Below the pieces are notes generated by a model. The model was not told the origin of the DNA. It made no database searches and saw nothing but the letters and a program-made list of their open reading frames with translations. The position numbers and the translations under genes were made by a program. Shown piece after piece: positions 16,074 through 24,276 of a stretch of 26,201 bases of DNA. The stretch comes from Cloacibacillus sp. (lineage in GTDB: Bacteria; Synergistota; Synergistia; Synergistales; Synergistaceae): positions 4,484 through 30,684 of the forward strand of contig NZ_JAJBUX010000004.1 of the NCBI RefSeq assembly GCF_020860125.1. Reading direction: 5' to 3'. The stretch's first letter is position 1; the number at the start of each line of letters is the position of its first letter.

Positions 16074-17834
16074 ATGAAAAAAATTATGACCGGCAACGAG
16101 GCGATCGCCCGCGGCGCCTGGGAGGCCGGACTCCACGTGGCGGCGGCCTATCCTGGCACGCCCTCGACGGAGATACTGGAAAACCTCTCCGAGTATAAGG
16201 ACGTCTATTCGGAGTGGGCGACGAATGAGAAGGTCGCGCTTGAGGTGGCGGCGGGAGCCTCTATGGCCGGCGCGCGCGCGCTGGCGACTATGAAGCACGT
16301 CGGACTCAACGTGGCCGCGGACCCGCTATTTACGCTCGCCTACACGGGTGTCAACGGCGGGCTTGTCGTGGTCTCCGCGGACGACCCTGGACTCTTCAGC
16401 TCGCAGAACGAGCAGGATAACCGTTTCTATGCCTCGCATGCTAAGCTTGCCATGCTCGAACCCTCCGACAGTCAGGAATGCCTCGACTTTATAAAAGAGG
16501 CCTTCGCGATATCGGAGAAATTTGACACGCCGGTGCTCTTCCGCGTCAGCACCCGTATCTGCCACAGCAAAACCCTTGTCAGTACGGGAGAGCGCGCCGA
16601 GATCGCCGTGCGCCCATATGAGAAAAACAGCGCGAAATATGTGATGGCTCCCGCCAACGCCAAACGGCGCAAGTACCTTATGGAGGAGCGGATCGCCGAG
16701 CTCAAGGCCTTCTCGGAGGCGACGCCGCTTAACCGCGTCGAACGCGGCGGCAAGGTCGGCATCATCACGAGCGGCATCTCCTACAACCACGCGAAGGAGG
16801 TATTCGGAGAAGATGCCTCCTATCTCAAGCTGGGCTTTACCTGGCCGCTGCCGGAGAATAAGATCCGTGATTTTGCCGCCTCCGTCGAGAAACTTTACGT
16901 CATCGAGGAGAACGAACCCTACATCGAAGACTTCGTGAAGGCACTCGGCATCGCCTGTGTCGGTCGGGAGAAACTTCCCTGGGTCGACGAGCTGACACCG
17001 GAGGTCATCCGCCGCGCCTTCTTCCCTGAAGCGGCTGAAAAGGGAGGCTACGCGATCGAGGCGAATATCCCGCCGCGCCCACCCGTGCTCTGCGCGGGCT
17101 GCACGCACCGCGGCTTCTTCTACGAGGTCGGCAAGTATAAGGATATCGTAGTTACCGGCGATATCGGCTGCTACACGCTCGGCATGGTGCCGCCGCTCTC
17201 TGTGACCGACTCCGTCATCTGCATGGGCGCGGGCGTATCCGCGGGCATCGGCTTCCGCAAAGCCGTTGAGATAGCGGGACGCAGGGAAAAGGTCTTTGCC
17301 GTCATCGGCGACTCGACCTTCTTCCATTCAGGGATCACGGGGCTTATCGACGCGATCGTCAACAAGGCCCCTATCGTCATCAACATCCTTGACAACCGGA
17401 TCACGGCGATGACCGGCCATCAGGAGAACCCCGGCACTGGGCGCACCCTGATGGGCGAACCGACGCATCAGGTGGACCTCCGGGCTCTCTGCGTCGCCTG
17501 CGGCGTGAAGGAAGAGAACGTCCGCCTCATCGACCCCTATGACCTCGCCGCGACGAAGGCGGCGGTGAAGGCCGGTTACGAGGCGACCGAACCGTTCGTA
17601 ATCATCACCACCTCCCCCTGCGCGCTCATCAAAGAGGTCATCAAAAAACGTGCGAACATGAAATGCGTCGTCGACGAGGAAAAGTGCGTCAAATGCAAGC
17701 TGTGCCTCAAAGCGGGCTGCCCCGCGGTCAATTTCCGCGGCGGACGCGTCTACATTGACCGCGCATCCTGCAACGGCTGCACGGTCTGTATGCAGATCTG
17801 CCCGAAGAAGGCCATCTCACGGGAGGGTGAATAA
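16074..17834 (+). CDS. iorA: Indolepyruvate ferredoxin oxidoreductase, alpha subunit
   Basis: Catalyses oxidative decarboxylation of aryl-pyruvates (from Trp, Phe and Tyr transamination) to aryl-acetyl-CoA, reducing ferredoxin, in anaerobic amino-acid fermentation. In the 586 residues, the N-terminal pyrimidine-binding domain has AAYPGTPSTEI (residues 24-34). The central TPP domain has GDIGCYTLG and GDSTFFHSGITG...LDN. The C-terminus carries two 4Fe-4S motifs, CVKCKLCLKAGCP (538-550) and CNGCTVCMQICP (566-577). AGGGGG precedes the ATG at about 8 bases. iorB follows after 2 bases. Confidence 0.95.
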   Translation: MKKIMTGNEAIARGAWEAGLHVAAAYPGTPSTEILENLSEYKDVYSEWATNEKVALEVAAGASMAGARALATMKHVGLNVAADPLFTLAYTGVNGGLVVVSADDPGLFSSQNEQDNRFYASHAKLAMLEPSDSQECLDFIKEAFAISEKFDTPVLFRVSTRICHSKTLVSTGERAEIAVRPYEKNSAKYVMAPANAKRRKYLMEERIAELKAFSEATPLNRVERGGKVGIITSGISYNHAKEVFGEDASYLKLGFTWPLPENKIRDFAASVEKLYVIEENEPYIEDFVKALGIACVGREKLPWVDELTPEVIRRAFFPEAAEKGGYAIEANIPPRPPVLCAGCTHRGFFYEVGKYKDIVVTGDIGCYTLGMVPPLSVTDSVICMGAGVSAGIGFRKAVEIAGRREKVFAVIGDSTFFHSGITGLIDAIVNKAPIVINILDNRITAMTGHQENPGTGRTLMGEPTHQVDLRALCVACGVKEENVRLIDPYDLAATKAAVKAGYEATEPFVIITTSPCALIKEVIKKRANMKCVVDEEKCVKCKLCLKAGCPAVNFRGGRVYIDRASCNGCTVCMQICPKKAISREGE

Positions 17835-17836
17835 CG

Positions 17837-18478
17837 ATGAATAAAAACGATACAGCGAACAGCATGTCCGCGGGTGCTCAGGAGAATTCTACCTGCGGAG
17901 AGACGTGCCGCACCAAAAGCATTCTGCTTGTCGGCGTCGGCGGGCAGGGTACTATCCTGGCTTCGAAGATCCTCTCCGAGGGGCTTGTCCGCAAGGGCTA
18001 TGACGTAAAAATGTCCGAGATACACGGTATGAGCCAGCGCGGAGGCAGCGTTACGACACATGTCCGCTACGGCGCCAAGGTCGCCTCGCCCATCGTTCCC
18101 GAGGGGGAGGCCGACGTCCTCGTCGCCTTTGAGAAGGTCGAAGCGGCCCGTTGGCTCAAATACCTTAAAAAAGGCGGGACGCTCGTCGTCAATAACTTTG
18201 AGATATACTCTCTGCCCGTGCTCACGGGCGCGGCGGAATACCCGGAGGGTGTCATCGAGAAGCTTAAGGCCGAGGTGCCGAACACCAAGAGCTTCAACGC
18301 CGGAGAGATCGCCGAGTCGCTGGGCAACATCAAAGCGCAGAACGTCGTGCTTCTCGGCGCGCTGGTGAAGGCGATGGGGCTTGAGGATCTCGACTGGCAT
18401 TCCGTCCTCGCCGAGACTGTGCCGCCCAAGCTGCTGGAACTTAATATCAAGGCCTTTGAGGCGGGGCTGACACAGTAG
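17837..18478 (+). CDS. iorB: Indolepyruvate ferredoxin oxidoreductase, beta subunit
   Basis: The gamma-type (2-oxoacid:acceptor oxidoreductase) partner of IorA. In the 213 residues the nucleotide/CoA-side motif ILLVGVGGQGTILASKIL lies at about 29-46, and EIHGMSQRGGSV follows. Relative to usual IorB proteins, which begin directly at this motif, there is an extra polar N-terminus of about 26 residues containing a CGETC pair. The ATG at 17837 has GGGAGGGTGA well spaced in front, so the extension is probably translated. An alternative in-frame ATG lies at residue 10. The gene is co-transcribed with iorA and ends before a strong hairpin. Confidence 0.94.
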   Translation: MNKNDTANSMSAGAQENSTCGETCRTKSILLVGVGGQGTILASKILSEGLVRKGYDVKMSEIHGMSQRGGSVTTHVRYGAKVASPIVPEGEADVLVAFEKVEAARWLKYLKKGGTLVVNNFEIYSLPVLTGAAEYPEGVIEKLKAEVPNTKSFNAGEIAESLGNIKAQNVVLLGALVKAMGLEDLDWHSVLAETVPPKLLELNIKAFEAGLTQ

Positions 18479-18517
18479 GTGTAAACAGGACCGGCTTGAA
18501 TAGCGGTCTGCATATAT

Positions 18518-18556
18518 AAAAGAGTCCGTGCGCGGCTGTAGCGCACGGACTCTTTT
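18518..18556. terminator. Bidirectional terminator after iorB
   Basis: AAAAGAGTCCGTGCGC and GCGCACGGACTCTTTT form a perfect stem of about 16 bp around the loop GGCTGTA (18534-18540), with A/T tracts at both ends. It serves iorB (+) and the convergent secreted-repeat gene (-). Confidence 0.85.
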
Positions 18557-18588
18557 TCGTCCCTTATATTTGCCGGTACTTTAGCGGT

Positions 18589-20346
18589 TTACCACTTAAG
18601 TTCCGTCTCCGTCACCTCACCGTCGCCCCAGGTGACCGTGAGCAGCAGCTTGCCGGTCTTGGCGTTCAGCTTGCCGTTGTTCTGCATCAGCAGCTGATAA
18701 CTCTTGGTGCCGTTCACGCTGAGCTTGACCGTGCCGTTCGCCGCGTTAAGGAACTTGCTGCCCTCGCGCACGCCAAGGAGCCATCTGCCGTTGTTGGAGG
18801 CCAGCGTATCCCAGCCCGCGCCGCTGCTGTCCGCGAGCACCATCGCCTTGATGACGCCCTTGCCGGTGGCCTTGACCGTCAGCGCCATGTCCTTCGCGCC
18901 GTTCGCGCCCTTCTTCTTATTCTTGCCCACAAGGTCTACCGCCACCGATGCCGGTTTTGTGGATACGAAGACCACCGAGCGGTCGGCCTTTGACACGGCG
19001 CTCTCGTTCTTATCCTTGGCCGCGGCGGCCGTCTTGGCGGATACACCCTCCATCAGACGTCCGTCGTCAAAGACGATGGTGATCTTGTAGGGGCCGGTAT
19101 TCTGGTCCTTCTCCTCGTCAAAGGCGATGTGGAACTCCTCCGTGCCGTTTACATCGATCGCCACGGAGCCGTCGGCCTTATTCAGCCGCTTTCCCTCGGG
19201 GGTCAGCACCACCGCGAGATAGCTCTTGCTGCCGGGTACGGTGTCCCACAGCTGATTGTTTTTGAGGTTGGCGACGCGGACGCCGGTTATCCTGCCCTTG
19301 GCGTTCACCGAGACCTTGACGAAGCTGTCGGGATTCATGTTGGATTCGAACTTCTTGCTCTGTCCGACGAAGTCGTATTTGCTGGCGCCCTTATATTCAA
19401 CTTCAACGGAATCGGCGGCGACGGCCTTTTTGCCCTCGGTGGCCTTCACCTCCAGCATCCTGCCGTCGGAGAGCGTCACCATTATCTTTGCCGTCGTCTT
19501 GGGCTTTTCAAGGAGCCCCTGCTTGTCGTCCACGAAGATCATCGCGCGGACGTCGCCGCCGAAGGAGAGGCTGCCGTCCGTCTTATTGAGGATATTGCTT
19601 GATTCGTCGATGACTACCGCGAGCGGCGCTTTGCTGCCGGGGACCGTATCCCATTCCGCCCTCTGAGCGCCGTTTTCGGCGACGATCTTGACGCCCTTCA
19701 CCTGCACGCCCTGCGAAAGTTTGAAGTGCGCGTCAAAACGGTAGTCATTGCGGCCGTTGGCGCCGACAGATTTTTTCTCTCCCGTGAAGTCCTGCTCCGA
19801 GAGTCCGCGGCTTTCAAAGAGGGATATCTCGTCCTTCTTCGGCTCGCCGCTCTTCGGCTCCTCGGCCTTTGCCGCGCCTACCGCCTTTACCGAGGTGGCT
19901 GCGCCGGTCTCAGCCTTGTCGATGAGCGTCGCAGTGGCCGTAAAATCGGAGTCCTTCGGTATTGCATCTGCGGCGTCGTTGATTATCAGCGTAAACTGTG
20001 CGGCGAGAATGACGGGCGTTATTGTCATTCTTCCCGTCTTATTGAGCGTCTCTCCCTTGGAATTTTTGACCAGCAGCAGGTTCTTTGTATCGGAAGTGCT
20101 CCACACGACGCCGGTGGTGTCGTTTTTGAGAGATATCTCCCTGATGGCCTGCGCGCCGGTCACCGTGAGCGTGAAGACCGCGTCCGGTTTGCCGTCCGGC
20201 GTCGCCGTGCCGGCCCCCATAAGGTCGTCGTTCGCTCCGTCGAATACAAGCGATTCGGCCTTGAGCGTGACGTCCGCGTAAGAGGCGGTGCAAACGGAGA
20301 ATATGGCGGCTATAACAGCGGTCAATAATACAATGGATCTTTTCAT
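18589..20346 (-). CDS. Secreted protein with four tandem repeats, function unknown
   Basis: A 585-residue exported protein I do not recognise. The signal peptide is MKRSIVLLTAVIAAIFSVCTASYA, cleaved after residue 24. The rest consists of four diverged repeats of about 115-130 residues (roughly 25-145, 180-310, 322-440, 455-585). Each repeat has the order: D-(F/L)-V/T-G-x2-K-K...N-G; an alternating beta segment ending in (V/I)-x-G-V-(K/R)-(V/I); W-D/S-T; (L)-x-V-V; L-N-K-x-x-G; F/L-x-I/L; and D-G-x-(L/M/V)-x-E. Repeats 2 and 3 share WDTVPGSK. The linker at about 145-175 is Ala/Glu/Lys-rich. I start at the ATG at 20346 because AAGGAG lies upstream at 11 bases; a GTG at 20358 overlaps that site. 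It is monocistronic. An all-beta cell-envelope or extracellular role is inferred only from composition. Confidence 0.8.
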   Translation of the reverse strand: MKRSIVLLTAVIAAIFSVCTASYADVTLKAESLVFDGANDDLMGAGTATPDGKPDAVFTLTVTGAQAIREISLKNDTTGVVWSTSDTKNLLLVKNSKGETLNKTGRMTITPVILAAQFTLIINDAADAIPKDSDFTATATLIDKAETGAATSVKAVGAAKAEEPKSGEPKKDEISLFESRGLSEQDFTGEKKSVGANGRNDYRFDAHFKLSQGVQVKGVKIVAENGAQRAEWDTVPGSKAPLAVVIDESSNILNKTDGSLSFGGDVRAMIFVDDKQGLLEKPKTTAKIMVTLSDGRMLEVKATEGKKAVAADSVEVEYKGASKYDFVGQSKKFESNMNPDSFVKVSVNAKGRITGVRVANLKNNQLWDTVPGSKSYLAVVLTPEGKRLNKADGSVAIDVNGTEEFHIAFDEEKDQNTGPYKITIVFDDGRLMEGVSAKTAAAAKDKNESAVSKADRSVVFVSTKPASVAVDLVGKNKKKGANGAKDMALTVKATGKGVIKAMVLADSSGAGWDTLASNNGRWLLGVREGSKFLNAANGTVKLSVNGTKSYQLLMQNNGKLNAKTGKLLLTVTWGDGEVTETELKW

Positions 20347-20793
20347 CGTAAATAGCACTCCTTGGATTGATGTATTTATATTAACAATATTTTATAACAA
20401 ATATTGGCATTTACCAGGCTAATTAGGAGTTTTTAGGCATAAATCAGTATAAAAACTGAATAAAATATATGTAATAAGTCATATTGGACTGACGGGAAAA
20501 TAACGCTCCACCTCCGTGTCGAATGGCCGAGACTGAAGGTGCCGGTTTGTGATATGTGAGTGCCCTTACGCTAATACCAAGTGATAGGGGCAATTTTGTT
20601 TTTTATACTTTCCTAAATGAAAAACATTCGTAAAAATCAGGTAGCGGAAACGTGAATGTTTCATTAGAGACAAAAAATAAAGGTAGACCTATTCTGCCAC
20701 TTATATTCATTATGAAAACAACCGCTACTACGGGTAAAGAACTACCATTAGCAACGGTCATTTGATTATATAAAATAACCATAAAATCCTTGA
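20347..20793. other. AT-rich intergenic region at the island edge
   Basis: About 450 bases without a gene. It contains the upstream region of the secreted-repeat gene (a TGTTATAAA extended -10-like element near 20391-20399, minus strand) and an inverted repeat AATGAAA..CATTC (20616-20629)/GAATGTTTCATT (20654-20665). A weak + strand TGCCC/GGGCA hairpin followed by T-rich sequence spans 20561-20604. The terminator of the methyltransferase cassette is annotated separately (20715-20758). I found no flanking direct repeat. Confidence 0.5.
20715..20758 (-). terminator. Terminator of the methyltransferase-DUF262-HEPN operon
   Basis: On the minus strand ACCGTTGCTA pairs over 10 positions with TAGTAGCGGT (two G-U pairs), enclosing GGTA/TACC around a six-base loop. 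TGTTTTC follows. It sits 36 bases after the HEPN gene stop, which supports a three-gene transcription unit. Confidence 0.65.
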
Positions 20794-21483
20794 TTAGTTT
20801 GCGGCACGCAAATACAGATGCCTATCATAATAAGTTTTCATTCCATCTATTATACCTTGTAGAAATAAAATAGTCTCTACTTTTATTCGTTCAAGGTCAT
20901 TGATGGAATAGTCTCTTCCACATTCCACAAATGACAAAGTTCCGTGGGCAAGATTGTTTCTTTTTTCCTTCACATCTGACAGAACCAATCCACCATGACA
21001 TTGAGGATCTGTTTGAAAGGATATTCCATGGTCATTACAAACTTGACGAATTTTTTTGGCGTCCAAATTTCCACCTACATTTGCAGCCTTACGATCTAAT
21101 ACTAAGGTCTCTCCAGTAAGTATAGAATTGATTATTTCAATAGCTTTTTCACGATATGAATTATAATGGGCTTTCTTATCGTATACTTGATTGAATTTAA
21201 AAATAAACCATATGTCTCGAATTTCTTGCCTAACTTGCTGGTATGTTATGCCTTGCTGCTGCAAATCATCATATATCCCAATTATGCCTCCCATAATTGT
21301 GGACTCAACGAGATTGTATACCATGAGCAATGCGTTAGACTTGAGGATTTTCAAAAAATCATCTTCATAGTATTTTTGATCACTATTTTGCTCATCTTTT
21401 GATTTATACAATGCTTTAAGAGCGTCATAATATAAGGTTATCTCTCTCACTCTATCTTCAAATATATCAATTGTCGCTTGCAT
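20794..21483 (-). CDS. HEPN-domain protein (MAE_28990-like), putative RNase effector
   Basis: A 229-residue largely helical protein. Near the C-terminus it has the HEPN signature KEKRNNLAHG, in which R175 and H180 form the Rx4H ribonuclease motif. The alternating helices and the V-K-E-K-R-N-x-L-A-H-G context resemble the HEPN families found beside DUF262 and restriction-modification genes. I place the start at the ATG at 21483, which has AGGTGA 5 bases upstream; the frame also opens at a GTG at 21492. It overlaps the 3' end of the DUF262 gene by 17 bases, so the two are translationally coupled. By analogy with HEPN toxins it could cleave RNA upon infection. Whether it is an active nuclease here is inference. 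Confidence 0.75.
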   Translation of the reverse strand: MQATIDIFEDRVREITLYYDALKALYKSKDEQNSDQKYYEDDFLKILKSNALLMVYNLVESTIMGGIIGIYDDLQQQGITYQQVRQEIRDIWFIFKFNQVYDKKAHYNSYREKAIEIINSILTGETLVLDRKAANVGGNLDAKKIRQVCNDHGISFQTDPQCHGGLVLSDVKEKRNNLAHGTLSFVECGRDYSINDLERIKVETILFLQGIIDGMKTYYDRHLYLRAAN

Positions 21484-22522
21484 TTTCTTCACCTGCTAAC
21501 AACATATCACGCACATACTCAACCCGGCCACTAACTCGTGCTTGAGAATTGCTCGCATGGGTTGTAGTATGTGTTTTGAAATCATCGCTATTTATCCATT
21601 CCATTGAGTGTGGTATTAAATCAGGTTTTTCACGTAATGCAAGTCCAACTCCAACGGCGATAGCTTCAAAACGTACTCTTGGTGTTGATTTTGATGTCTT
21701 TGTCTTCCGAAACCCGTTTTCAAAATATTTGTCTACGAATGCGAGCATATTCTCAAACTCTTGTTTGAATGCAGCCTTGTCGAAACTTGTTTGGGTTTTT
21801 TCAATATAATTGTCTAAGAATTCATCTACTCGATGATTGAAATCTTTATAGCTATTTAAAAAAGCAAAAAATCGCAACACTAATTCTAAATTATCATAAC
21901 GTTTTTTTGATGTTGGGCTGACTGGACAAACTCTGATAAAAGTTGAATTCTCAGTGCATTCTTTTAGGAAGTCCATAAAAGGTCCAGCATAACTTCCTCT
22001 ACGAACTTCACTTGGATTTGCACGAACGCCAGTAGTGTTGATCCGATTAAATATTTCCTGTCGGATCTCTATTGTTGTTTCATCAGACAAAACTATAATT
22101 CTCATGGTTGTTTTGTTGAACTTTCGTTGATAATATTCTGGCAAATCAGAATAAGCAAAGCCATTAAGCTGTGTTAGCTTTTTAAGATTTGACAAAGTGA
22201 GATCATCGGACATAAATTCTTCCAAAGTTTGAGTTCTTTGTGCTCCATCAATAATTTCGCATCTGCCGTCATCTGTATCAGAAAAAAACATGAAAGGTAT
22301 GGGCAGTCCTAAAAGAATTGATTCAATAAAACGATTTTTATGAGAATCTTCCCATATATATTGACGTTGATATTCATCAGGAATGTAAAATTCATTTTCC
22401 CTATATTGCTGTACTAAAAAGTCAATAGCATAGTCCCTTGTATCATAATCTATCTCTTTTCGCAGGGATTTGATCTGATTTTCGGCAGACAATCGTTGTT
22501 CTGGAGTAACTGAAGAAGCCAT
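21467..22522 (-). CDS. DUF262 family protein (ParB/sulfiredoxin-fold, GmrSD_N-like)
   Basis: A 351-residue protein with the DUF262 motifs in order: IPDEYQRQYIW (residues 48-58), IDGAQRTQTLEEF (91-103, the DGQQR nucleotide-handling motif with Gln replaced by Ala at the third position) and EIFNRINTTGVRANPSEVRRG (156-176). DUF262 is the N-terminal domain of GmrSD-type and related modification-dependent restriction proteins and probably binds or hydrolyses NTP. The C-terminal 150 residues show no HNH (DUF1524) motif that I can see, so a nuclease partner may be needed; the adjacent HEPN gene could supply it. It starts 1 base after the methyltransferase stop, with GGGGG upstream, and overlaps the HEPN gene. 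Confidence 0.85.
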   Translation of the reverse strand: MASSVTPEQRLSAENQIKSLRKEIDYDTRDYAIDFLVQQYRENEFYIPDEYQRQYIWEDSHKNRFIESILLGLPIPFMFFSDTDDGRCEIIDGAQRTQTLEEFMSDDLTLSNLKKLTQLNGFAYSDLPEYYQRKFNKTTMRIIVLSDETTIEIRQEIFNRINTTGVRANPSEVRRGSYAGPFMDFLKECTENSTFIRVCPVSPTSKKRYDNLELVLRFFAFLNSYKDFNHRVDEFLDNYIEKTQTSFDKAAFKQEFENMLAFVDKYFENGFRKTKTSKSTPRVRFEAIAVGVGLALREKPDLIPHSMEWINSDDFKTHTTTHASNSQARVSGRVEYVRDMLLAGEENASDN

Positions 22523-22523
22523 C

Positions 22524-23573
22524 CTAATTAACCCCCATTTCGTTTATATGGTTTTGTATGCTGATCCCTATTGCTCTAGCGAGCTCAACGGGAACGGCAT
22601 TACCAATGTGAACGCCAAGTTCTCTCCTATTAAATGATTGCTCTTTATCAACAAAAACATAATTCTCAGGAAACGATTGGAGCAAAGCTCCTTCTCTATA
22701 GGACAAAGCTCTATCTTGTTCTGGGTGCCCAAAGCGACCATTGCCATAGCCGTAAAATTGTGTAGTAATAGTTGGTGCCGGTTCATCCCAACACATCCTA
22801 CCGTATACAGCACAGTAGCCTTTACCTGTGGACTTAGTATGACATTTTAGCCGCAAATGTTCGTCCCAATCTTTCCATGTACCACCTGGAACAGATTGAC
22901 GTATTCGCTGTAGATTAGTTTCTGTCATTTTTGTCGAGCAATGTATTGGATCGTTATCGTCAATTTGCCCATCTCTTAATACAGGTAAATGGCCTATTGC
23001 ATCTCGGACTGTTCGATAGTTTTTTTCTTCTAATAATGGCGGCATAAGCGAAATTTCACCCAACAAGGAAGCCAACAAGACTAATCGTTTTCTCTGTTGT
23101 GGAACACCGTAATCAGGACAAAAAACGATACTCCATGAGCAATTGTATCCAGCACTTAGAAGATGGTTTATAAAGTCTTCAAATACAGTTTCTTTAACAA
23201 GCTCTGGAACATTTTCCATTGAAACGATACTTGGATTCACAATGTCAACCAGATGGGAGAAAGAATATAATAAACGCCATTTATCGTCCTTATGTCCTTC
23301 TTTGCGATATCGTTGTGTATATTTTGAAAATGGTTGGCACGGAGCGCATCCAACTAGGACGCGTATATCTTCTTGAGGATATAATTGTATTATTTTATTG
23401 GCATCAAGTAAATTGACATCGGCGGTTATAAAGCGAGCTCTGTTATTCGACTCATAAGCATATTTGCAGGATTCATCAAGATCAATGCCTGCAACGACAT
23501 TCATGCCAGCTAACTCCAAACCTTTTGTTAAGCCACCAACGCCGCAGAACAAATCAACTACTGAAACAGGCAC
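22524..23573 (-). CDS. C5-cytosine-specific DNA methyltransferase
   Basis: Transfers a methyl group from SAM to cytosine C5 in a specific DNA site. The 349 residues include motif I VDLFCGVGGL (6-15), motif IV with nucleophile Cys79 in GCAPCQPFS, motif VI ENVPEL (120-125), motif VIII QQRKRL (159-164), and motif IX RALSYREGALLQSFP (288-302). Motif X is HIGNAVP (322-328). A target-recognition region lies between about 190 and 275, and the site cannot be predicted. The frame is open to an ATG at 23615 with no Shine-Dalgarno. I prefer the GTG at 23573, which has AAGGGGG 8 bases upstream and puts motif I at the usual distance from the N-terminus. It is the first gene of the cassette, and codon use is visibly AT-richer than in the flanking genes. 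Confidence 0.92.
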   Translation of the reverse strand: MPVSVVDLFCGVGGLTKGLELAGMNVVAGIDLDESCKYAYESNNRARFITADVNLLDANKIIQLYPQEDIRVLVGCAPCQPFSKYTQRYRKEGHKDDKWRLLYSFSHLVDIVNPSIVSMENVPELVKETVFEDFINHLLSAGYNCSWSIVFCPDYGVPQQRKRLVLLASLLGEISLMPPLLEEKNYRTVRDAIGHLPVLRDGQIDDNDPIHCSTKMTETNLQRIRQSVPGGTWKDWDEHLRLKCHTKSTGKGYCAVYGRMCWDEPAPTITTQFYGYGNGRFGHPEQDRALSYREGALLQSFPENYVFVDKEQSFNRRELGVHIGNAVPVELARAIGISIQNHINEMGVN

Positions 23574-23891
23574 TAACCACACCCCCTTGCTCTCATAATC
23601 TGTTTTATCTTCCATGATATAATGAAAAATAATGTATCTATGCCTAATGCGTCACTATTTTTCTAAACGTTATCAAGCACAACACGTCTTTTCGCACACA
23701 ATGGTACTAATATAAATTCTATACAACCTAGCCATATCTGCGAATGCTTCTCACGATACTCCAAGTTAATTTTCTGTATTTAAAAAAATTGCGAGAAAAC
23801 ACTTGAAGCATATCCTCACGTATCATCTCAAATTAAAGTATATTCAGATGACGACAATAAGTCAACATACAATTAGTAACCTTCATTCTTC
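23574..23891. other. AT-rich upstream region of the cassette, no gene seen
   Basis: Both strands are rich in stops. It must contain the cassette promoter. An ATATAA (23617-23622) reads as TTATAT on the minus strand and could be a -10, but its -35 is poor. I saw no controller-protein gene and no clear operator. Confidence 0.4.
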
Positions 23892-24276
23892 TTAGGGTAT
23901 ATGAAGTGTAATTCGCCTTACTCCCATACGACACATTACCCTGTAGAGAGAAGATATGCTTCTGGTATATCCCCGCAGACGACGCTTGACCCAAAAGACG
24001 ACGAGGCCGGCATTCTTATTTCTTATTGCACCGCAGCATATTTTCAAAAAACATCAGTTCCTCATGCGAATGTTCGTTAGCATGATGATATGACCGCCTT
24101 GATTTGTCTCTCAGAGATACAAGAGTTCCGTCATACCGCTTCATCCACATGTAAATATATTGTCTGTTTGTGCGATAGCGAACGGCGGCTTTTGCCACTC
24201 CATGCTTAAAGGCGTAAAGAATCAAAGATTGCCCGCAACGTTCAGCCTGTGTTATCTTATCCGTACGTAAAACCAT
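23892..24276 (-). pseudogene. Frameshifted, truncated transposase (HTH/linker part only)
   Basis: Frame 1 (24276-24016) encodes 86 residues with a transposase-type helix-turn-helix: AVRYRTNRQYIYMWMKRYDG, then SLRDKSRR and a His-rich linker. It stops at LRCNKK. A second frame, shifted by one base, continues the same protein from 24017 to 23892: KNAGLVVFWVKRRLRGYTRS, then ISSLYRVMCRMGVRR, the usual second helical region of such DDE transposases. It then stops at 23892 with no catalytic DDE domain. The remnant is therefore both frameshifted and truncated and cannot be active. It lies at the promoter side of the methyltransferase cassette, consistent with a mobile-element-rich acquired region. 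IS family not assigned; IS termini not identified. Confidence 0.75.
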
